The notes under the pieces are model-generated. The model saw only the letters and a list, made by a program, of their open reading frames with translations. It had not been told where the DNA came from and made no database searches. From assembly GCF_006151805.1 (NCBI RefSeq), contig NZ_VDDA01000011.1, positions 62,001-126,000 on the forward strand: 64,000 nucleotides of DNA, written 5' to 3'. The translations under genes and the position numbers were made by a program. This DNA comes from Methylobacterium terricola (GTDB taxonomy: Bacteria > Pseudomonadota > Alphaproteobacteria > Rhizobiales > Beijerinckiaceae). Below are positions 26,350-34,542 of the stretch, one piece after another (position 1 is the stretch's first letter; each line of letters begins with the position of its first letter).

Positions 26350-27093
26350 ATGCCGCTCGTCCGTTCGATCCTGTTCACCATCGCCTTCTACCTCGTCACC
26401 GCGGCGCTGCTGATCGCCGGCCTGCCCACGCTGGTCAGCCGGCGCGGCGTGGTCTGGCTCGCCCAGACCTGGGGCCGCATCACGCTGACGCTGCTGCACG
26501 CGATCGTGGGCCTCAAGGTCGAGTTTCGGGGCCTGGAGCACCGGCCGGCCGGCGCCGTGCTGGTCGCCGCCAAGCACCAGTCGGCGCTCGAGACCGTCGC
26601 CCTCGTCACCGTGCTCGACGACTTCTCCTACATCCTCAAGCGCGAGCTGATGTGGCTGCCGCTGTTCGGCTGGTTCCTCGCCCGCAGCGAGATGGTGGCG
26701 ATCGACCGCTCGAAGGGCTCCCGCGCCCTGGCGCTGATGAACGAGGAGGCCGCCGCCGCGATGGCCGACGGCCGCCGCCTGATCATCTTTCCCGAGGGCA
26801 CCCGGCGCTCCGTCGGCGCGCCGCCGGCCTACAAGTTCGGCGTCGCCCACATGTACGACCGCCTCGGCGTGCCCTGCCTGCCGGTGGCACTCAATACCGG
26901 GGTGTTCTGGGGCCGCCGGCGCCTGACCTACCGGCCCGGCACCGCGGTCATCGAGTTCCTGCCGGTGATCCCGCCGGGTCTCCCGCGAGACGCGTTCCTG
27001 CCCGAGCTGCAGCGGCGCATCGAGACCGCCTCCGACGCCCTGGTGCGCGAGGCGGTCGCCGCCGACGGCACCGCGCGGGCGCGGGAGGGCTGA
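26350..27093 (+). CDS. 1-acyl-sn-glycerol-3-phosphate acyltransferase (PlsC family)
   Basis: The enzyme transfers an acyl chain to lysophosphatidate to form phosphatidate. The 247-residue protein has an N-terminal membrane helix (about residues 5-27), the acyltransferase block KHQSALETVAL near residue 74 (the conserved His is kept; the usual Asp is Glu, as in many alphaproteobacterial PlsC proteins) and FPEGTRR near residue 147. I use the ATG at 26350 rather than the TTG twelve bases upstream. The 273-bp gap upstream, divergent from dctP, shows small GC-rich hairpins but no clear regulatory site. Confidence 0.9.
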   Translation: MPLVRSILFTIAFYLVTAALLIAGLPTLVSRRGVVWLAQTWGRITLTLLHAIVGLKVEFRGLEHRPAGAVLVAAKHQSALETVALVTVLDDFSYILKRELMWLPLFGWFLARSEMVAIDRSKGSRALALMNEEAAAAMADGRRLIIFPEGTRRSVGAPPAYKFGVAHMYDRLGVPCLPVALNTGVFWGRRRLTYRPGTAVIEFLPVIPPGLPRDAFLPELQRRIETASDALVREAVAADGTARAREG

Positions 27094-27228
27094 CCACTCG
27101 ACGCGCACGACGTCTCGACGGCGCAAGCACAGCCGTCGCGAGATCTCCGCAGCGGACCATTAACTCTTCGTAATCCGCGCAACGATAACGCCGCCCCGTG
27201 CATTTCTTGGGCCTCGCAACAGGAGGCT

Positions 27229-27576
27229 ATGATGCGTTGGAGCATGGTGGCTGGCGCCACGATCCTGTCTCTCGGTGCCCTCGTCGGCACGGGAACGACC
27301 GCGGAAGCCCGTGACGGCTGCGGCCCCGGATTCCACCGGAACTGGCGCGGCTGGTGCCGCCCGAATTTCGGGCCGCGGGTTTTCTACGCCCCCGTCGTCG
27401 GCTACCGGACCGTGGTCGTCGGCCCGCGCTGGGGCTACCGTCCCTGGGGCTACGGCTACCGCCATGTCGGCTGGCATCGTGGCGGCTGGGGCCGGCCCTG
27501 GGGATATGGCGGCGGCTGGCATCGTGTCGGCTGGGGCGGCTGGGGCCACCACCACGGCTGGCATCACCGCTGGTGA
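27229..27576 (+). CDS. GCG_CRPN family secreted Gly/Trp/His-rich protein
   Basis: The 115-residue product has a signal peptide (to about residue 28, GTTAEA), then the prefix DGCGPGFHRNWRGWCRPN that defines the GCG_CRPN class, then a long Gly/Trp/Arg/Tyr/His-rich tail with repeated GYR, GWHRGGW and GGWHRVGWGGW units, ending HHHGWHHRW. The His clusters could bind metal; no function has been shown in what I know. The ATG follows AGGAGG at a normal distance. The protein is a good taxonomic pointer to Methylobacteriaceae and relatives. Confidence 0.85.
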   Translation: MMRWSMVAGATILSLGALVGTGTTAEARDGCGPGFHRNWRGWCRPNFGPRVFYAPVVGYRTVVVGPRWGYRPWGYGYRHVGWHRGGWGRPWGYGGGWHRVGWGGWGHHHGWHHRW

Positions 27577-27711
27577 GACAGCGTGCGGCGGCCGAAAATG
27601 CCGGCCGCCGCGCCCCTGCACCTTGAAGCGCCCGCGCCCTCTCTCCAGATCAGGTGGACACCGATCCTTCGCGCTTGACGGACCTCCGGAATCGGAACTA
27701 GGCTGGAACAA

Positions 27712-28140
27712 ATGGCGAACAAACGAGCCCTGTCCTGGTCGGTGGCGATGCGGGACATCCAGAACGACCGCGCGAGGAGAATGGACGTGCGTGAGGAGCG
27801 CCTGAGAACGACCACCGGCCTGCGTGGCACCCCGGCCCTGCCGCTGAGCGCCTGGCGCGGCCAGTCGGGCCGCCGCTACGTGGTGGGCATCCACGCCCTC
27901 GATGACGACCCGGCCGAGGTCGGCGAGGCGGTGGTGATCGCAGTGCGCCGCGGCGGCGACGGCACCGCCGAGCTGGTGGCGGTGGCTGCGGCCGGCGAGA
28001 GCCCGCGCGAGCGCCTCGCCCGCGGCTGGCTCACCCGCGCGCGGGCCCGCGGGGCGACCGAGATGCACGTGCATCGCCTGGCCGAGGACGCGGCGGCGCG
28101 GCGGGCGGTGGTGGCGGATCTGGGCGGGGCGGTGGCCTGA
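27712..28140 (+). CDS. Hypothetical protein, lineage-restricted
   Basis: The 142-residue product is not one I recognise. The N-terminal 40 residues are basic and charged; the middle (about 48-90) looks like a small alpha/beta segment (SGRRYVVGIHALDDDPAE, GEAVVIAVRRG), and the C-terminal half is Ala/Arg-rich with probable helices. There is no signal peptide or membrane segment. The start could be the ATG at 27712 or a GTG at 27787 that skips the basic N-terminus. Codon use matches its neighbours, so it is likely a real gene. Confidence 0.6.
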   Translation: MANKRALSWSVAMRDIQNDRARRMDVREERLRTTTGLRGTPALPLSAWRGQSGRRYVVGIHALDDDPAEVGEAVVIAVRRGGDGTAELVAVAAAGESPRERLARGWLTRARARGATEMHVHRLAEDAAARRAVVADLGGAVA

Positions 28141-28183
28141 GGCGGAGCCAGGACGGCATGCGGAGGCGGACGGCCGCCCCCGA

Positions 28184-29188
28184 TCAGTAGATCGGCCCCG
28201 ACGACCAGCTCGGGCTGATCGGCAGCGGCTCCGGCAGGGCCCGAGGCTCGGCGGTGAGCGCCGGCCGCGGCGCGGGGGAGGGGGCCGGGGAAGGCGGTGC
28301 GTAGGCGTGGACGGGCGCGGGACGGGGCGCCGGCGTGTGGGCGACCCGGGTTCCGGTCTCGCGGGCGCTCGTCGGCGACAGGCCGTAGGGATCGTCCTGC
28401 TCGACATCGACCGGCGCCGGATCCGGGGCGGGCTGCCAGGCCGGCGGCTTCTTGCGGATCGGCGAGAGCGGAGTGCCGGGCGGCGGCAGCTGCGATTCGT
28501 ACTTGATCAGTGGCTTGCAGATGCGGCGCAGACCGCGCGGATCGTGCCGGGCGAGATCCAGGTGCAGGTGGTCGTAGTGGTAGATGTTCGACCCCGGCCC
28601 CAGCACCGTGGTGAAGTGGTTGCAGGCGCCCAGGAACACTTCCCGCAAGAAGCCCTGCTCGGCCTCGGTGCCGCGCCAGCCGCCCTTCACCGTCACCACG
28701 TAGCCGTCGGCGAAGCGGAAGGACATCACGTCGACGGCGTTGCCGAACGAGTGCTCGGAGAGCTTCGCCCCGACCTGGTTATTGCGGCCGCGGCAGGAAT
28801 AGGAGCCGGAATTCATCTCGACCACCGGCTGGCCGAAATAGATCTGCGCCGCCGGCTGCACCGTGCCGGCGAGCCAGGCCTCGACCTCCGGGATGATCGG
28901 GCAAGCCAGCGTCATGCGCTGCTTGAGCGCCACGGTGCCGCCGGCGAGCCGGGTGACCCGGAACGGATGGACCATGCCGCAGACGCCCGGCCCGTCGATC
29001 TCCTTGACCGGCTGGATGTCCTCGCTCGGACGAACGAGTTTCTGGGCGAGGCAGACCTCTTCGGCCTGATTCCGCCAGGGTTCGCGCTGCTCAAACCGGT
29101 TGAGCGCGCATCCGGTGAGCCCCAGGCCGAAGAGCGTGAGGGCTGAGAACGCTACGATGCCACGACGCATGGTGCGTAACATGCGCAC
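28184..29188 (-). CDS. Extensin-like family lipoprotein
   Basis: The 334-residue protein has a signal segment ending in a lipobox-like LTGC (residues about 24-27), so it is probably outer-membrane or periplasm anchored. The extensin-like C-domain spans about residues 45-235, with conserved cysteines (GVCGM, LACPII, YSCRGR, GACNHF) and the metal-site-like blocks SEHSFGNAVDV and YHYDHLHLDL. The latter resemble those of zinc D,D-peptidases, so a cell-wall role is plausible but unproven. The last 90 residues are Pro/Ala-rich and likely disordered. Alternative starts lie at Met3 and Met7. Confidence 0.88.
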   Translation of the reverse strand: MRMLRTMRRGIVAFSALTLFGLGLTGCALNRFEQREPWRNQAEEVCLAQKLVRPSEDIQPVKEIDGPGVCGMVHPFRVTRLAGGTVALKQRMTLACPIIPEVEAWLAGTVQPAAQIYFGQPVVEMNSGSYSCRGRNNQVGAKLSEHSFGNAVDVMSFRFADGYVVTVKGGWRGTEAEQGFLREVFLGACNHFTTVLGPGSNIYHYDHLHLDLARHDPRGLRRICKPLIKYESQLPPPGTPLSPIRKKPPAWQPAPDPAPVDVEQDDPYGLSPTSARETGTRVAHTPAPRPAPVHAYAPPSPAPSPAPRPALTAEPRALPEPLPISPSWSSGPIY

Positions 29189-29259
29189 GATGCCGTAAAC
29201 GCGCCGTCAACCCTCGCCGTCAGCGCTTGGCCCAGGATGGGGCGAATCACCCGTCCCCC

Positions 29260-30123
29260 TCAGGCGAACCGTTTGGCCCCCGCGACGCAGAGCACGACGA
29301 GGCCCGTCACGGCGATCATCGACGGGGCGACCGGCTCGCCGAGCAGCAGGCCCGCGAGCGCGAGGCCGAGGAAGGGCTGGAGCAGCTGGAGCTGGCCTAC
29401 CCCGGCAATGCCGCCCCGCGCCAGGCCGCGGTACCAGAACACGAAGCCGATCAGCATGCTGAACACGGAGACGTAGGCGAGGCCGAGCCAGGCCGGCGCG
29501 CCGACCTGCGCGATGCCCGTCGGCCGGGTCGCGAGCGCCAGGAGCACCATCGCCGGCAAGGCGAGAACCAGCGCCCAGGAGATCACCTGCCAGCCTCCCA
29601 ACCGGCGCGACAGGGCCGCGCCTTCCGCGTAGCCGAGCCCGCAGAGCAGGATGGCGGCCAGCATCAGCAGGTCGCCGGCCAGGGAGGCCGGCCCGCCCTG
29701 GACGAGCGCGAAGCCCGCCACCGCGGCGCTGCCGATCAGCGAGAAGACCCAGAACGCCGCCCGCGGCCGCTCCCCCCCGCGCAGGACCGCGAACAGGGCG
29801 GTGGCAAGGGGCAGGAGGCCGATGAACACGATCGAATGGGCCGAGGTCACGTGCTGAAGCGCCAGCGCCGTCAGCAGGGGAAAGCCCACGACCACGCCGA
29901 GCGCCACGATGCCGAGCGAGGCGAGGTCGGACCGGGCCGGCCGCGTCTGCCTCAAGCCCCACAGCAGGCCCGCGCCCAGGATCGCGGCGATCACCGCCCG
30001 GGCCGAGGTGAGGAAGAGCGGCGAGAAGCCGCCGACCGCGACCCGGGTCGCCGGCAGCGAGCCGCTGAAGATCACCACCCCGAGGAGCCCGCTGCCCCAT
30101 CCATTCGCCGATCGCGGCATCAT
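29260..30123 (-). CDS. EamA/DMT family transporter
   Basis: The 287-residue protein is a ten-helix member of the drug/metabolite transporter superfamily with two EamA repeats (about residues 12-135 and 150-280). It is divergently transcribed from a MocR-type regulator across a 205-bp gap, a pairing often seen where the regulator controls the exporter of an amine, amino acid or vitamin-like compound. The substrate is not deducible. Either of two adjacent ATG codons (MMPRSANGW) may start the protein. Confidence 0.87.
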   Translation of the reverse strand: MMPRSANGWGSGLLGVVIFSGSLPATRVAVGGFSPLFLTSARAVIAAILGAGLLWGLRQTRPARSDLASLGIVALGVVVGFPLLTALALQHVTSAHSIVFIGLLPLATALFAVLRGGERPRAAFWVFSLIGSAAVAGFALVQGGPASLAGDLLMLAAILLCGLGYAEGAALSRRLGGWQVISWALVLALPAMVLLALATRPTGIAQVGAPAWLGLAYVSVFSMLIGFVFWYRGLARGGIAGVGQLQLLQPFLGLALAGLLLGEPVAPSMIAVTGLVVLCVAGAKRFA

Positions 30124-30272
30124 TCCGATGTCTCCGGTGCCGGGGACGGTCGTGGCGCGGGATCCCCTCTCCCGCACGGGAGAGGGAGGATGTGCGCCAT
30201 AGCCTGTCCCGGACGCTTCCGCATATCCGGGAGACGTAGCGTCCCCGACATAGCCCGCGAAGGCACGGTCCC

Positions 30273-30299
30273 GTACGGTTGCCCCGAACTGTACGGGTG
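30273..30299. promoter_or_regulatory. Candidate MocR operator, direct repeats
   Basis: GTACGGTTG (30273-30281) and GTACGGGTG (30291-30299) are near-identical direct repeats spaced 18 bases start to start, in the divergent region between the EamA gene and the mocR-like gene. MocR/PdxR regulators typically bind directly repeated sites of this kind near their own promoters. Binding is inferred. Confidence 0.45.
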
Positions 30300-30328
30300 C
30301 GACGAGCCGCACGATCGGGGATGGCGCG

Positions 30329-31720
30329 ATGACGGAAGGCGGCCGCACGGCGGCGGTCATGCAGGCGATCCGCGGGCGGATCGCGGCGCAGGGGCTGGCG
30401 CCGGGGGAGCGGCTGCCCTCGATCCGCGGACTCGCCGCCGCCATGGGCGTCTCGCCCTCGACCGTCGTCGAAGCCTATGAGCGGCTGGCGGCGGAGGGGG
30501 CGGTGCGCTCGCGGCCCGGCTCCGGCTTCTACGCGGCCGCCTCCGCCCCGCCTCTGACGCTGGCCGAGATCGGCCCGCGGCTCGACCGGGCGGTCGATCC
30601 GCTCTGGGTGTCGCGGCAATCCCTCGACGGCGAGCCGGATCTCCCGAAACCCGGCTGCGGCTGGCTGCCGCCGGACTGGATGCCGCTCTCCTCCCTGCGC
30701 CGGGCCGCCCGCGGGCTGGCCAGGGCCGAGGATGCGGTGCTGACCAATTACGGCGCCACGCGGGGGCCGCTGCCGTTGCGCCGGCTGCTGGCGCGGCAAT
30801 TCGCCGAGGAAGGGGTGGGAATCGGTCCGGACCGGATCCTGCTGACCGGCTCCGGCACCCAGGCGATCGACCTGATCTGCCGCCTGCTGGTCCGACCGGG
30901 CGATGCGGTGCTGGTCGACGATCCGTGCTACTTCAACTTCCAGGCGCTGCTGCGTGCCCACCGGGCCGAGGTGATCGGCGTCCCCTACACCGAGTCTGGG
31001 CCGGACCCCGAACTGTTCGCGCGGATCGCGGAGGCGCACCGGCCGCGGCTCTACGTCACGAATTCCGCGCTCCACAACCCGACCGGGGCGACGCTCTCGC
31101 CCGCCATCGCCCACCGGATCCTCAACGCCGCCGCGGCGCACGAGGTCACCATCGTCGAGGACGACATCTTCGCCCCGTTCGAGCCCGAGCCGTCGCCGCG
31201 CCTCGCCGCGCTGGACGGGCTTGAGCGGGTGATCCGGATCGGCAGCTTCTCCAAGACCCTCTCGGCCTCGGTCCGCTGCGGCTACGTCGCCGCCAGGCCC
31301 GACTGGATCGAGGCGCTGATCGACCTCCAGGTGGCGACGAGCTTCGGCGGGGTCAGTCCGATGGCGGCGGACCTCGTCGCCGCTGCGATCGGGGACGGGG
31401 CCTACCGCAAGCACATCGAGGGCCTGCGCCGGCGCCTCGCCCGGTCGCGGCGCGAGACCGCCGAGCGGCTGGCGGATCTCGGCGTCCGGCCCTGGCTGAT
31501 GCCGCGGGGCGGGTTCTATCTCTGGTGCAGCCTGCCCGACGGGCGCGACGCGGCGGCCGTCGCCCGGGCAGCCCTGCGCGAGGGGGTGGTGCTGGCCCCC
31601 GGCGACGTCTTCAGCGTGTCGCGCACGGCGACGCAGCGGATGCGGTTCAACGTGGCGCAGATGGGGGATGCGCGGGTGATGCCGGTGCTGGCGCGGGCGC
31701 TGGCGGCGTCGACGGCGTGA
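30329..31720 (+). CDS. MocR-type regulator (GntR DNA-binding domain fused to aminotransferase domain)
   Basis: The 463-residue protein has an N-terminal winged helix of the GntR type (about residues 5-70, GERLPSIRGLAAAMGVSPST) fused to an aminotransferase class I fold (about 100-460). The pyridoxal phosphate lysine lies in SFSKTLSASVRCGY near residue 307, and the NPTG motif is in SALHNPTGATL. Proteins of this group use PLP or its adducts as ligand and usually regulate amino acid, GABA or vitamin B6 genes. The adjacent divergent EamA transporter is the probable target. Its 3' end overlaps the convergent MFS gene by 74 bp. Confidence 0.93.
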   Translation: MTEGGRTAAVMQAIRGRIAAQGLAPGERLPSIRGLAAAMGVSPSTVVEAYERLAAEGAVRSRPGSGFYAAASAPPLTLAEIGPRLDRAVDPLWVSRQSLDGEPDLPKPGCGWLPPDWMPLSSLRRAARGLARAEDAVLTNYGATRGPLPLRRLLARQFAEEGVGIGPDRILLTGSGTQAIDLICRLLVRPGDAVLVDDPCYFNFQALLRAHRAEVIGVPYTESGPDPELFARIAEAHRPRLYVTNSALHNPTGATLSPAIAHRILNAAAAHEVTIVEDDIFAPFEPEPSPRLAALDGLERVIRIGSFSKTLSASVRCGYVAARPDWIEALIDLQVATSFGGVSPMAADLVAAAIGDGAYRKHIEGLRRRLARSRRETAERLADLGVRPWLMPRGGFYLWCSLPDGRDAAAVARAALREGVVLAPGDVFSVSRTATQRMRFNVAQMGDARVMPVLARALAASTA

Positions 31721-33311
31721 GCGCGCCTCCGGGATCGTGCGCCGCACGCGCGCCCGTCCTCCCGCCGCGGCCCTCGGCCTCGACCGGGACCGTCCCATGA
31801 CCGAAGACGACGAGGCTGAGCGCGGCCATGGTCCAGGCGCAGAACGCCGCATAGAGCATCACCCAGCCGAAGCCGTGCAGGAGCGCCTCGCGGGCCGCCT
31901 CGGCGCCGACCGCCATCCCGCCCAAATCCCCGGCCGTCAGGTTGCCGGCGGCGATCGTCTCCGCCAGCCGGTCGAGGAGAGCGGACTCGGTCTGAGGCAC
32001 CTGGCGCACGAGGCTGGCGCGAACGCCCTGCATCAGGATGGCGCCCATCACCGCGATGTTGATCGCCAGGCAGATCATCCGGGCGCTCATGTCCATGCCC
32101 GAGGCCATGCCGGCCCGCCCGGCCGGATCCATGCCGGCCCGCTCGGCCGGACGGGCGGCGGTCGCGGTGTTGGTGACCGGCGTGTTGGCGAGCCCGGTCA
32201 CAATCCCGGCGAGAAGGCATCCGGGCAACAGGGCGGCCCAGCTCGCCGGAGCGGCGGCCGTGGCAACGCGCATCAGCGTGAAACCGAGCCCGATGGTGAG
32301 GAGACCGAGCGGGATGACGCGGTGCGGACCGCAACGCCGCAGCAGCACCTCGGCGAGGGGCGGGACGAACAGGGTCGGCAGCGTGTAGGCGAGGAGTGCG
32401 AGGCCCGCACTGACGCCGTCGAGCCCGAGCCCCGACTGGACGTGGATCGGCAGGTAGATCACGAACGGCCAGAAGCTGAAGTTCATGCCGCCCGCGCCGA
32501 TGAGAGCCCCCGAGAAGCGGCGGATGCGGAAGGCCCGGACGTCGGCCATCGGCCGCGGCGTCCGGGTCTCGACGACGGCGAACAGGGCGACGCTCAGCGT
32601 GCCGATGACGGCCGCGAGGAGGCCGGCCGGATCGGCGGGCGAGGGCGCTTGTCCCCGACTGATGAGGAAGACGACGCAGAACACCGACGCCGACAGGGTG
32701 ACCATGCCGGCGAGGTCGATCCGCAGAGCGTCGGGGTCCGAGGATTCCTCCACGCCGGCCCGGGCCAGGATCATCGCCACCACCGCCAGGACGGCGTGGA
32801 CGAGGAAGACCCACTGCCAGGTCGACGCGGCGACGACGAGGCCGCCGACGAGCGGGCCGAAGCCGAGCCCGACGCCGAGGACGATGCCATACGCGCCGAA
32901 GGCCGTGCCGCGATTCGGGCCGTCGCGGAACTGGTGTGAGAGCACGGCGGTCTGGCAGGCCAGCATCGCGGCGGCGCCGGTCCCCTGGAGGAATCGGGCG
33001 GCGATCAGCCCTATCGCGCTCGCGGCGAGCCCGCAGAGTAGGGAGGCCGCCCCGAACACCGCGAGGCCAGCGAGGAAGACGCGCTTGCGGCCGAAGCGGT
33101 CGGCCAGGGCGCCCATCGCCATCAGCCAGGTCGTCATGGCGATGGTGTAGGCGTTCATGATCCATTGCAGGTCGCGGAAGTCGGCCCGGAGAACCTGCTC
33201 CAGGGTCGGCAGGACCGCCGGGACGCTGGAGATCTCCAGCCCTAGCATCAATGCGGAGAGGCAGACGGCCGCGAGGGCGGCGGCGTTGCGCGGCATGCAA
33301 CGAACGGACAT
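31647..33311 (-). CDS. MFS drug-resistance transporter, 14-helix (EmrB/QacA-like)
   Basis: The 554-residue protein has about 14 membrane segments and MFS motif A GALADRFGRKRVFLAG near residue 60, with the motif C-type GIVLGVGLGFGPLVGG near residue 145. This fits proton-driven multidrug efflux proteins of the DHA2 group. The C-terminal 45 residues are a hydrophilic, Ala/Pro-rich tail (PAPAPAPASPAHPPSAPR) that is coded opposite the last 74 bp of the MocR gene, so it may be an accidental extension. The ATG giving MSVRCMPRN is followed directly by the first helix. A divergent LysR regulator is its probable controller. Confidence 0.9.
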   Translation of the reverse strand: MSVRCMPRNAAALAAVCLSALMLGLEISSVPAVLPTLEQVLRADFRDLQWIMNAYTIAMTTWLMAMGALADRFGRKRVFLAGLAVFGAASLLCGLAASAIGLIAARFLQGTGAAAMLACQTAVLSHQFRDGPNRGTAFGAYGIVLGVGLGFGPLVGGLVVAASTWQWVFLVHAVLAVVAMILARAGVEESSDPDALRIDLAGMVTLSASVFCVVFLISRGQAPSPADPAGLLAAVIGTLSVALFAVVETRTPRPMADVRAFRIRRFSGALIGAGGMNFSFWPFVIYLPIHVQSGLGLDGVSAGLALLAYTLPTLFVPPLAEVLLRRCGPHRVIPLGLLTIGLGFTLMRVATAAAPASWAALLPGCLLAGIVTGLANTPVTNTATAARPAERAGMDPAGRAGMASGMDMSARMICLAINIAVMGAILMQGVRASLVRQVPQTESALLDRLAETIAAGNLTAGDLGGMAVGAEAAREALLHGFGWVMLYAAFCAWTMAALSLVVFGHGTVPVEAEGRGGRTGARAAHDPGGALTPSTPPAPAPAPASPAHPPSAPR

Positions 33312-33491
33312 GGCGGTCCCTGGACGTCCCGCGGCCGCGACGGGGCGATCCTGCGCGACGGACGGTCGTCGCAGGGACAGGTGTCGCAGCAGCGGTGGGT
33401 GACGGTGCCCCGCACGTTGTCCCCGGCTGGACCATGACGCAACGGGATGTCCGCCTATTTCAGTGACAACGGATCGTGATGGATCGCCGCC

Positions 33492-34370
33492 ATGCTGACG
33501 TTGGATGTCGACGCCGTCCGCGCCTTCGTGCTGGTGGCGGAGCACCGGAGCTTCACCCGCGCGGCGGAGGCGCTCGGCACGACGCAGGGCGCCGTCAGCG
33601 TCAAGCTGAAGCGGCTGGAGGACCGGATCGGCCAGAGGCTCATCGAGCGGACGCCCCGGCAGGTGCGGCTGTCGGCACAGGGCGAGACCTTCCTCGCGCC
33701 GGCACGCGACTTCCTGGCTGCGCACGAGCGCGCCGTCGCCGGGCTGACGGCCACACGCCGCCGCTTCCGGCTCGGCATCGCCAGCCACGTGATGGGACCC
33801 GAGGTGCCGACCCTGCTCGCGCGCCTGAGGACCGTCGATCCGGCCCTCACGGTCGAAGTCCTGCTCGACAATGCCTGGACGTTGATGGAGGCCCTCGATG
33901 GCGGGACCCTCGACGCCGTGATCATCCGCAGCGACGACGACCGGCGCGAGGGCGAGATCCTCGGGCCGGAACATGTCGGCTGGTTCGCCGCGCCGGACTT
34001 CGTGCATCGCGCGGGCGAGCCGTTGCCGCTCGCCACGCTCTCGCCCTTCTGCGCCATGCGCGATCAGGCGACGCGCCTGCTCGATCGCGCCGGCATCGCC
34101 TGGACGGAGGCCTTCGTCGGCGGCACGACCGCCAACGGCGCGGCGATCTCGGCCGGGCTCGCGGTCGCGGCCTTCCCGTGCCGGCTCGCCCCGGAGAAGG
34201 CCGTCGAGGTCGGCGGCCGGCTCGGCCTGCCGCCTCTGCCCTCGCACGACATCGTCCTGCACGCGTCCCTGTCCGATGCGCGGACGAAGGCGACGCTGCG
34301 CACCATCGCGGCGGCGTTCCGCGAGCATCGCACGCCGGCCGACTGTCCGGTCCTGCTGCAACGGACGTGA
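33492..34370 (+). CDS. LysR family transcriptional regulator
   Basis: The 292-residue protein has the LysR winged helix in residues 1-60 (AFVLVAEHRSFTRAAEALGTTQGAVS) and a periplasmic-binding-protein-like effector domain from about residue 90. It is divergent from the MFS transporter with a 180-bp intergenic region, the standard arrangement for a LysR protein that controls its neighbour. The effector is unknown. The ATG at 33492 gives MLTLDVDAVRAFVLV, the usual length before the helix-turn-helix. Confidence 0.92.
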   Translation: MLTLDVDAVRAFVLVAEHRSFTRAAEALGTTQGAVSVKLKRLEDRIGQRLIERTPRQVRLSAQGETFLAPARDFLAAHERAVAGLTATRRRFRLGIASHVMGPEVPTLLARLRTVDPALTVEVLLDNAWTLMEALDGGTLDAVIIRSDDDRREGEILGPEHVGWFAAPDFVHRAGEPLPLATLSPFCAMRDQATRLLDRAGIAWTEAFVGGTTANGAAISAGLAVAAFPCRLAPEKAVEVGGRLGLPPLPSHDIVLHASLSDARTKATLRTIAAAFREHRTPADCPVLLQRT

Positions 34371-34411
34371 GGCGGGCCGCGTCGGCGAAATGAGGGAGAG
34401 GCTTCGGGAGG

Positions 34412-34498
34412 TGGTGCGGGCGGTCGGACTCGAACCGACATATCCGTGAGGACGGCGGATTTTGAGTCCGCTGCGTCTACCAATTCCGCCACGCCCGC
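34412..34498 (-). tRNA. tRNA-Leu (anticodon CAA)
   Basis: The minus strand folds as a class II tRNA of 87 nt including an encoded CCA. The acceptor stem GCGGGCG pairs with CGCCCGC, the anticodon stem GCGGA/TCCGC holds loop CTCAAAA with anticodon CAA, a long variable arm follows, and the T-arm has GGTTCGAGTCC. It reads UUG codons. No integrase or duplicated tRNA 3' end was seen nearby. Confidence 0.97.
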
Positions 34499-34542
34499 GC
34501 GCGGTGAAGCCCCTCTCCTGTGCCGTGCGAAGCGGGAGCGTG

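Noticed and set aside
27161..27175. CtrA-like TTAA-N7-TAAT upstream of the GCG_CRPN gene
   Set aside because: The second half site has mismatches and there is no cell-cycle context.
34412..34498. tRNA-Leu as attachment site of a genomic island
   Set aside because: No integrase, no duplicated tRNA 3' end and no change in base composition was seen on either side.
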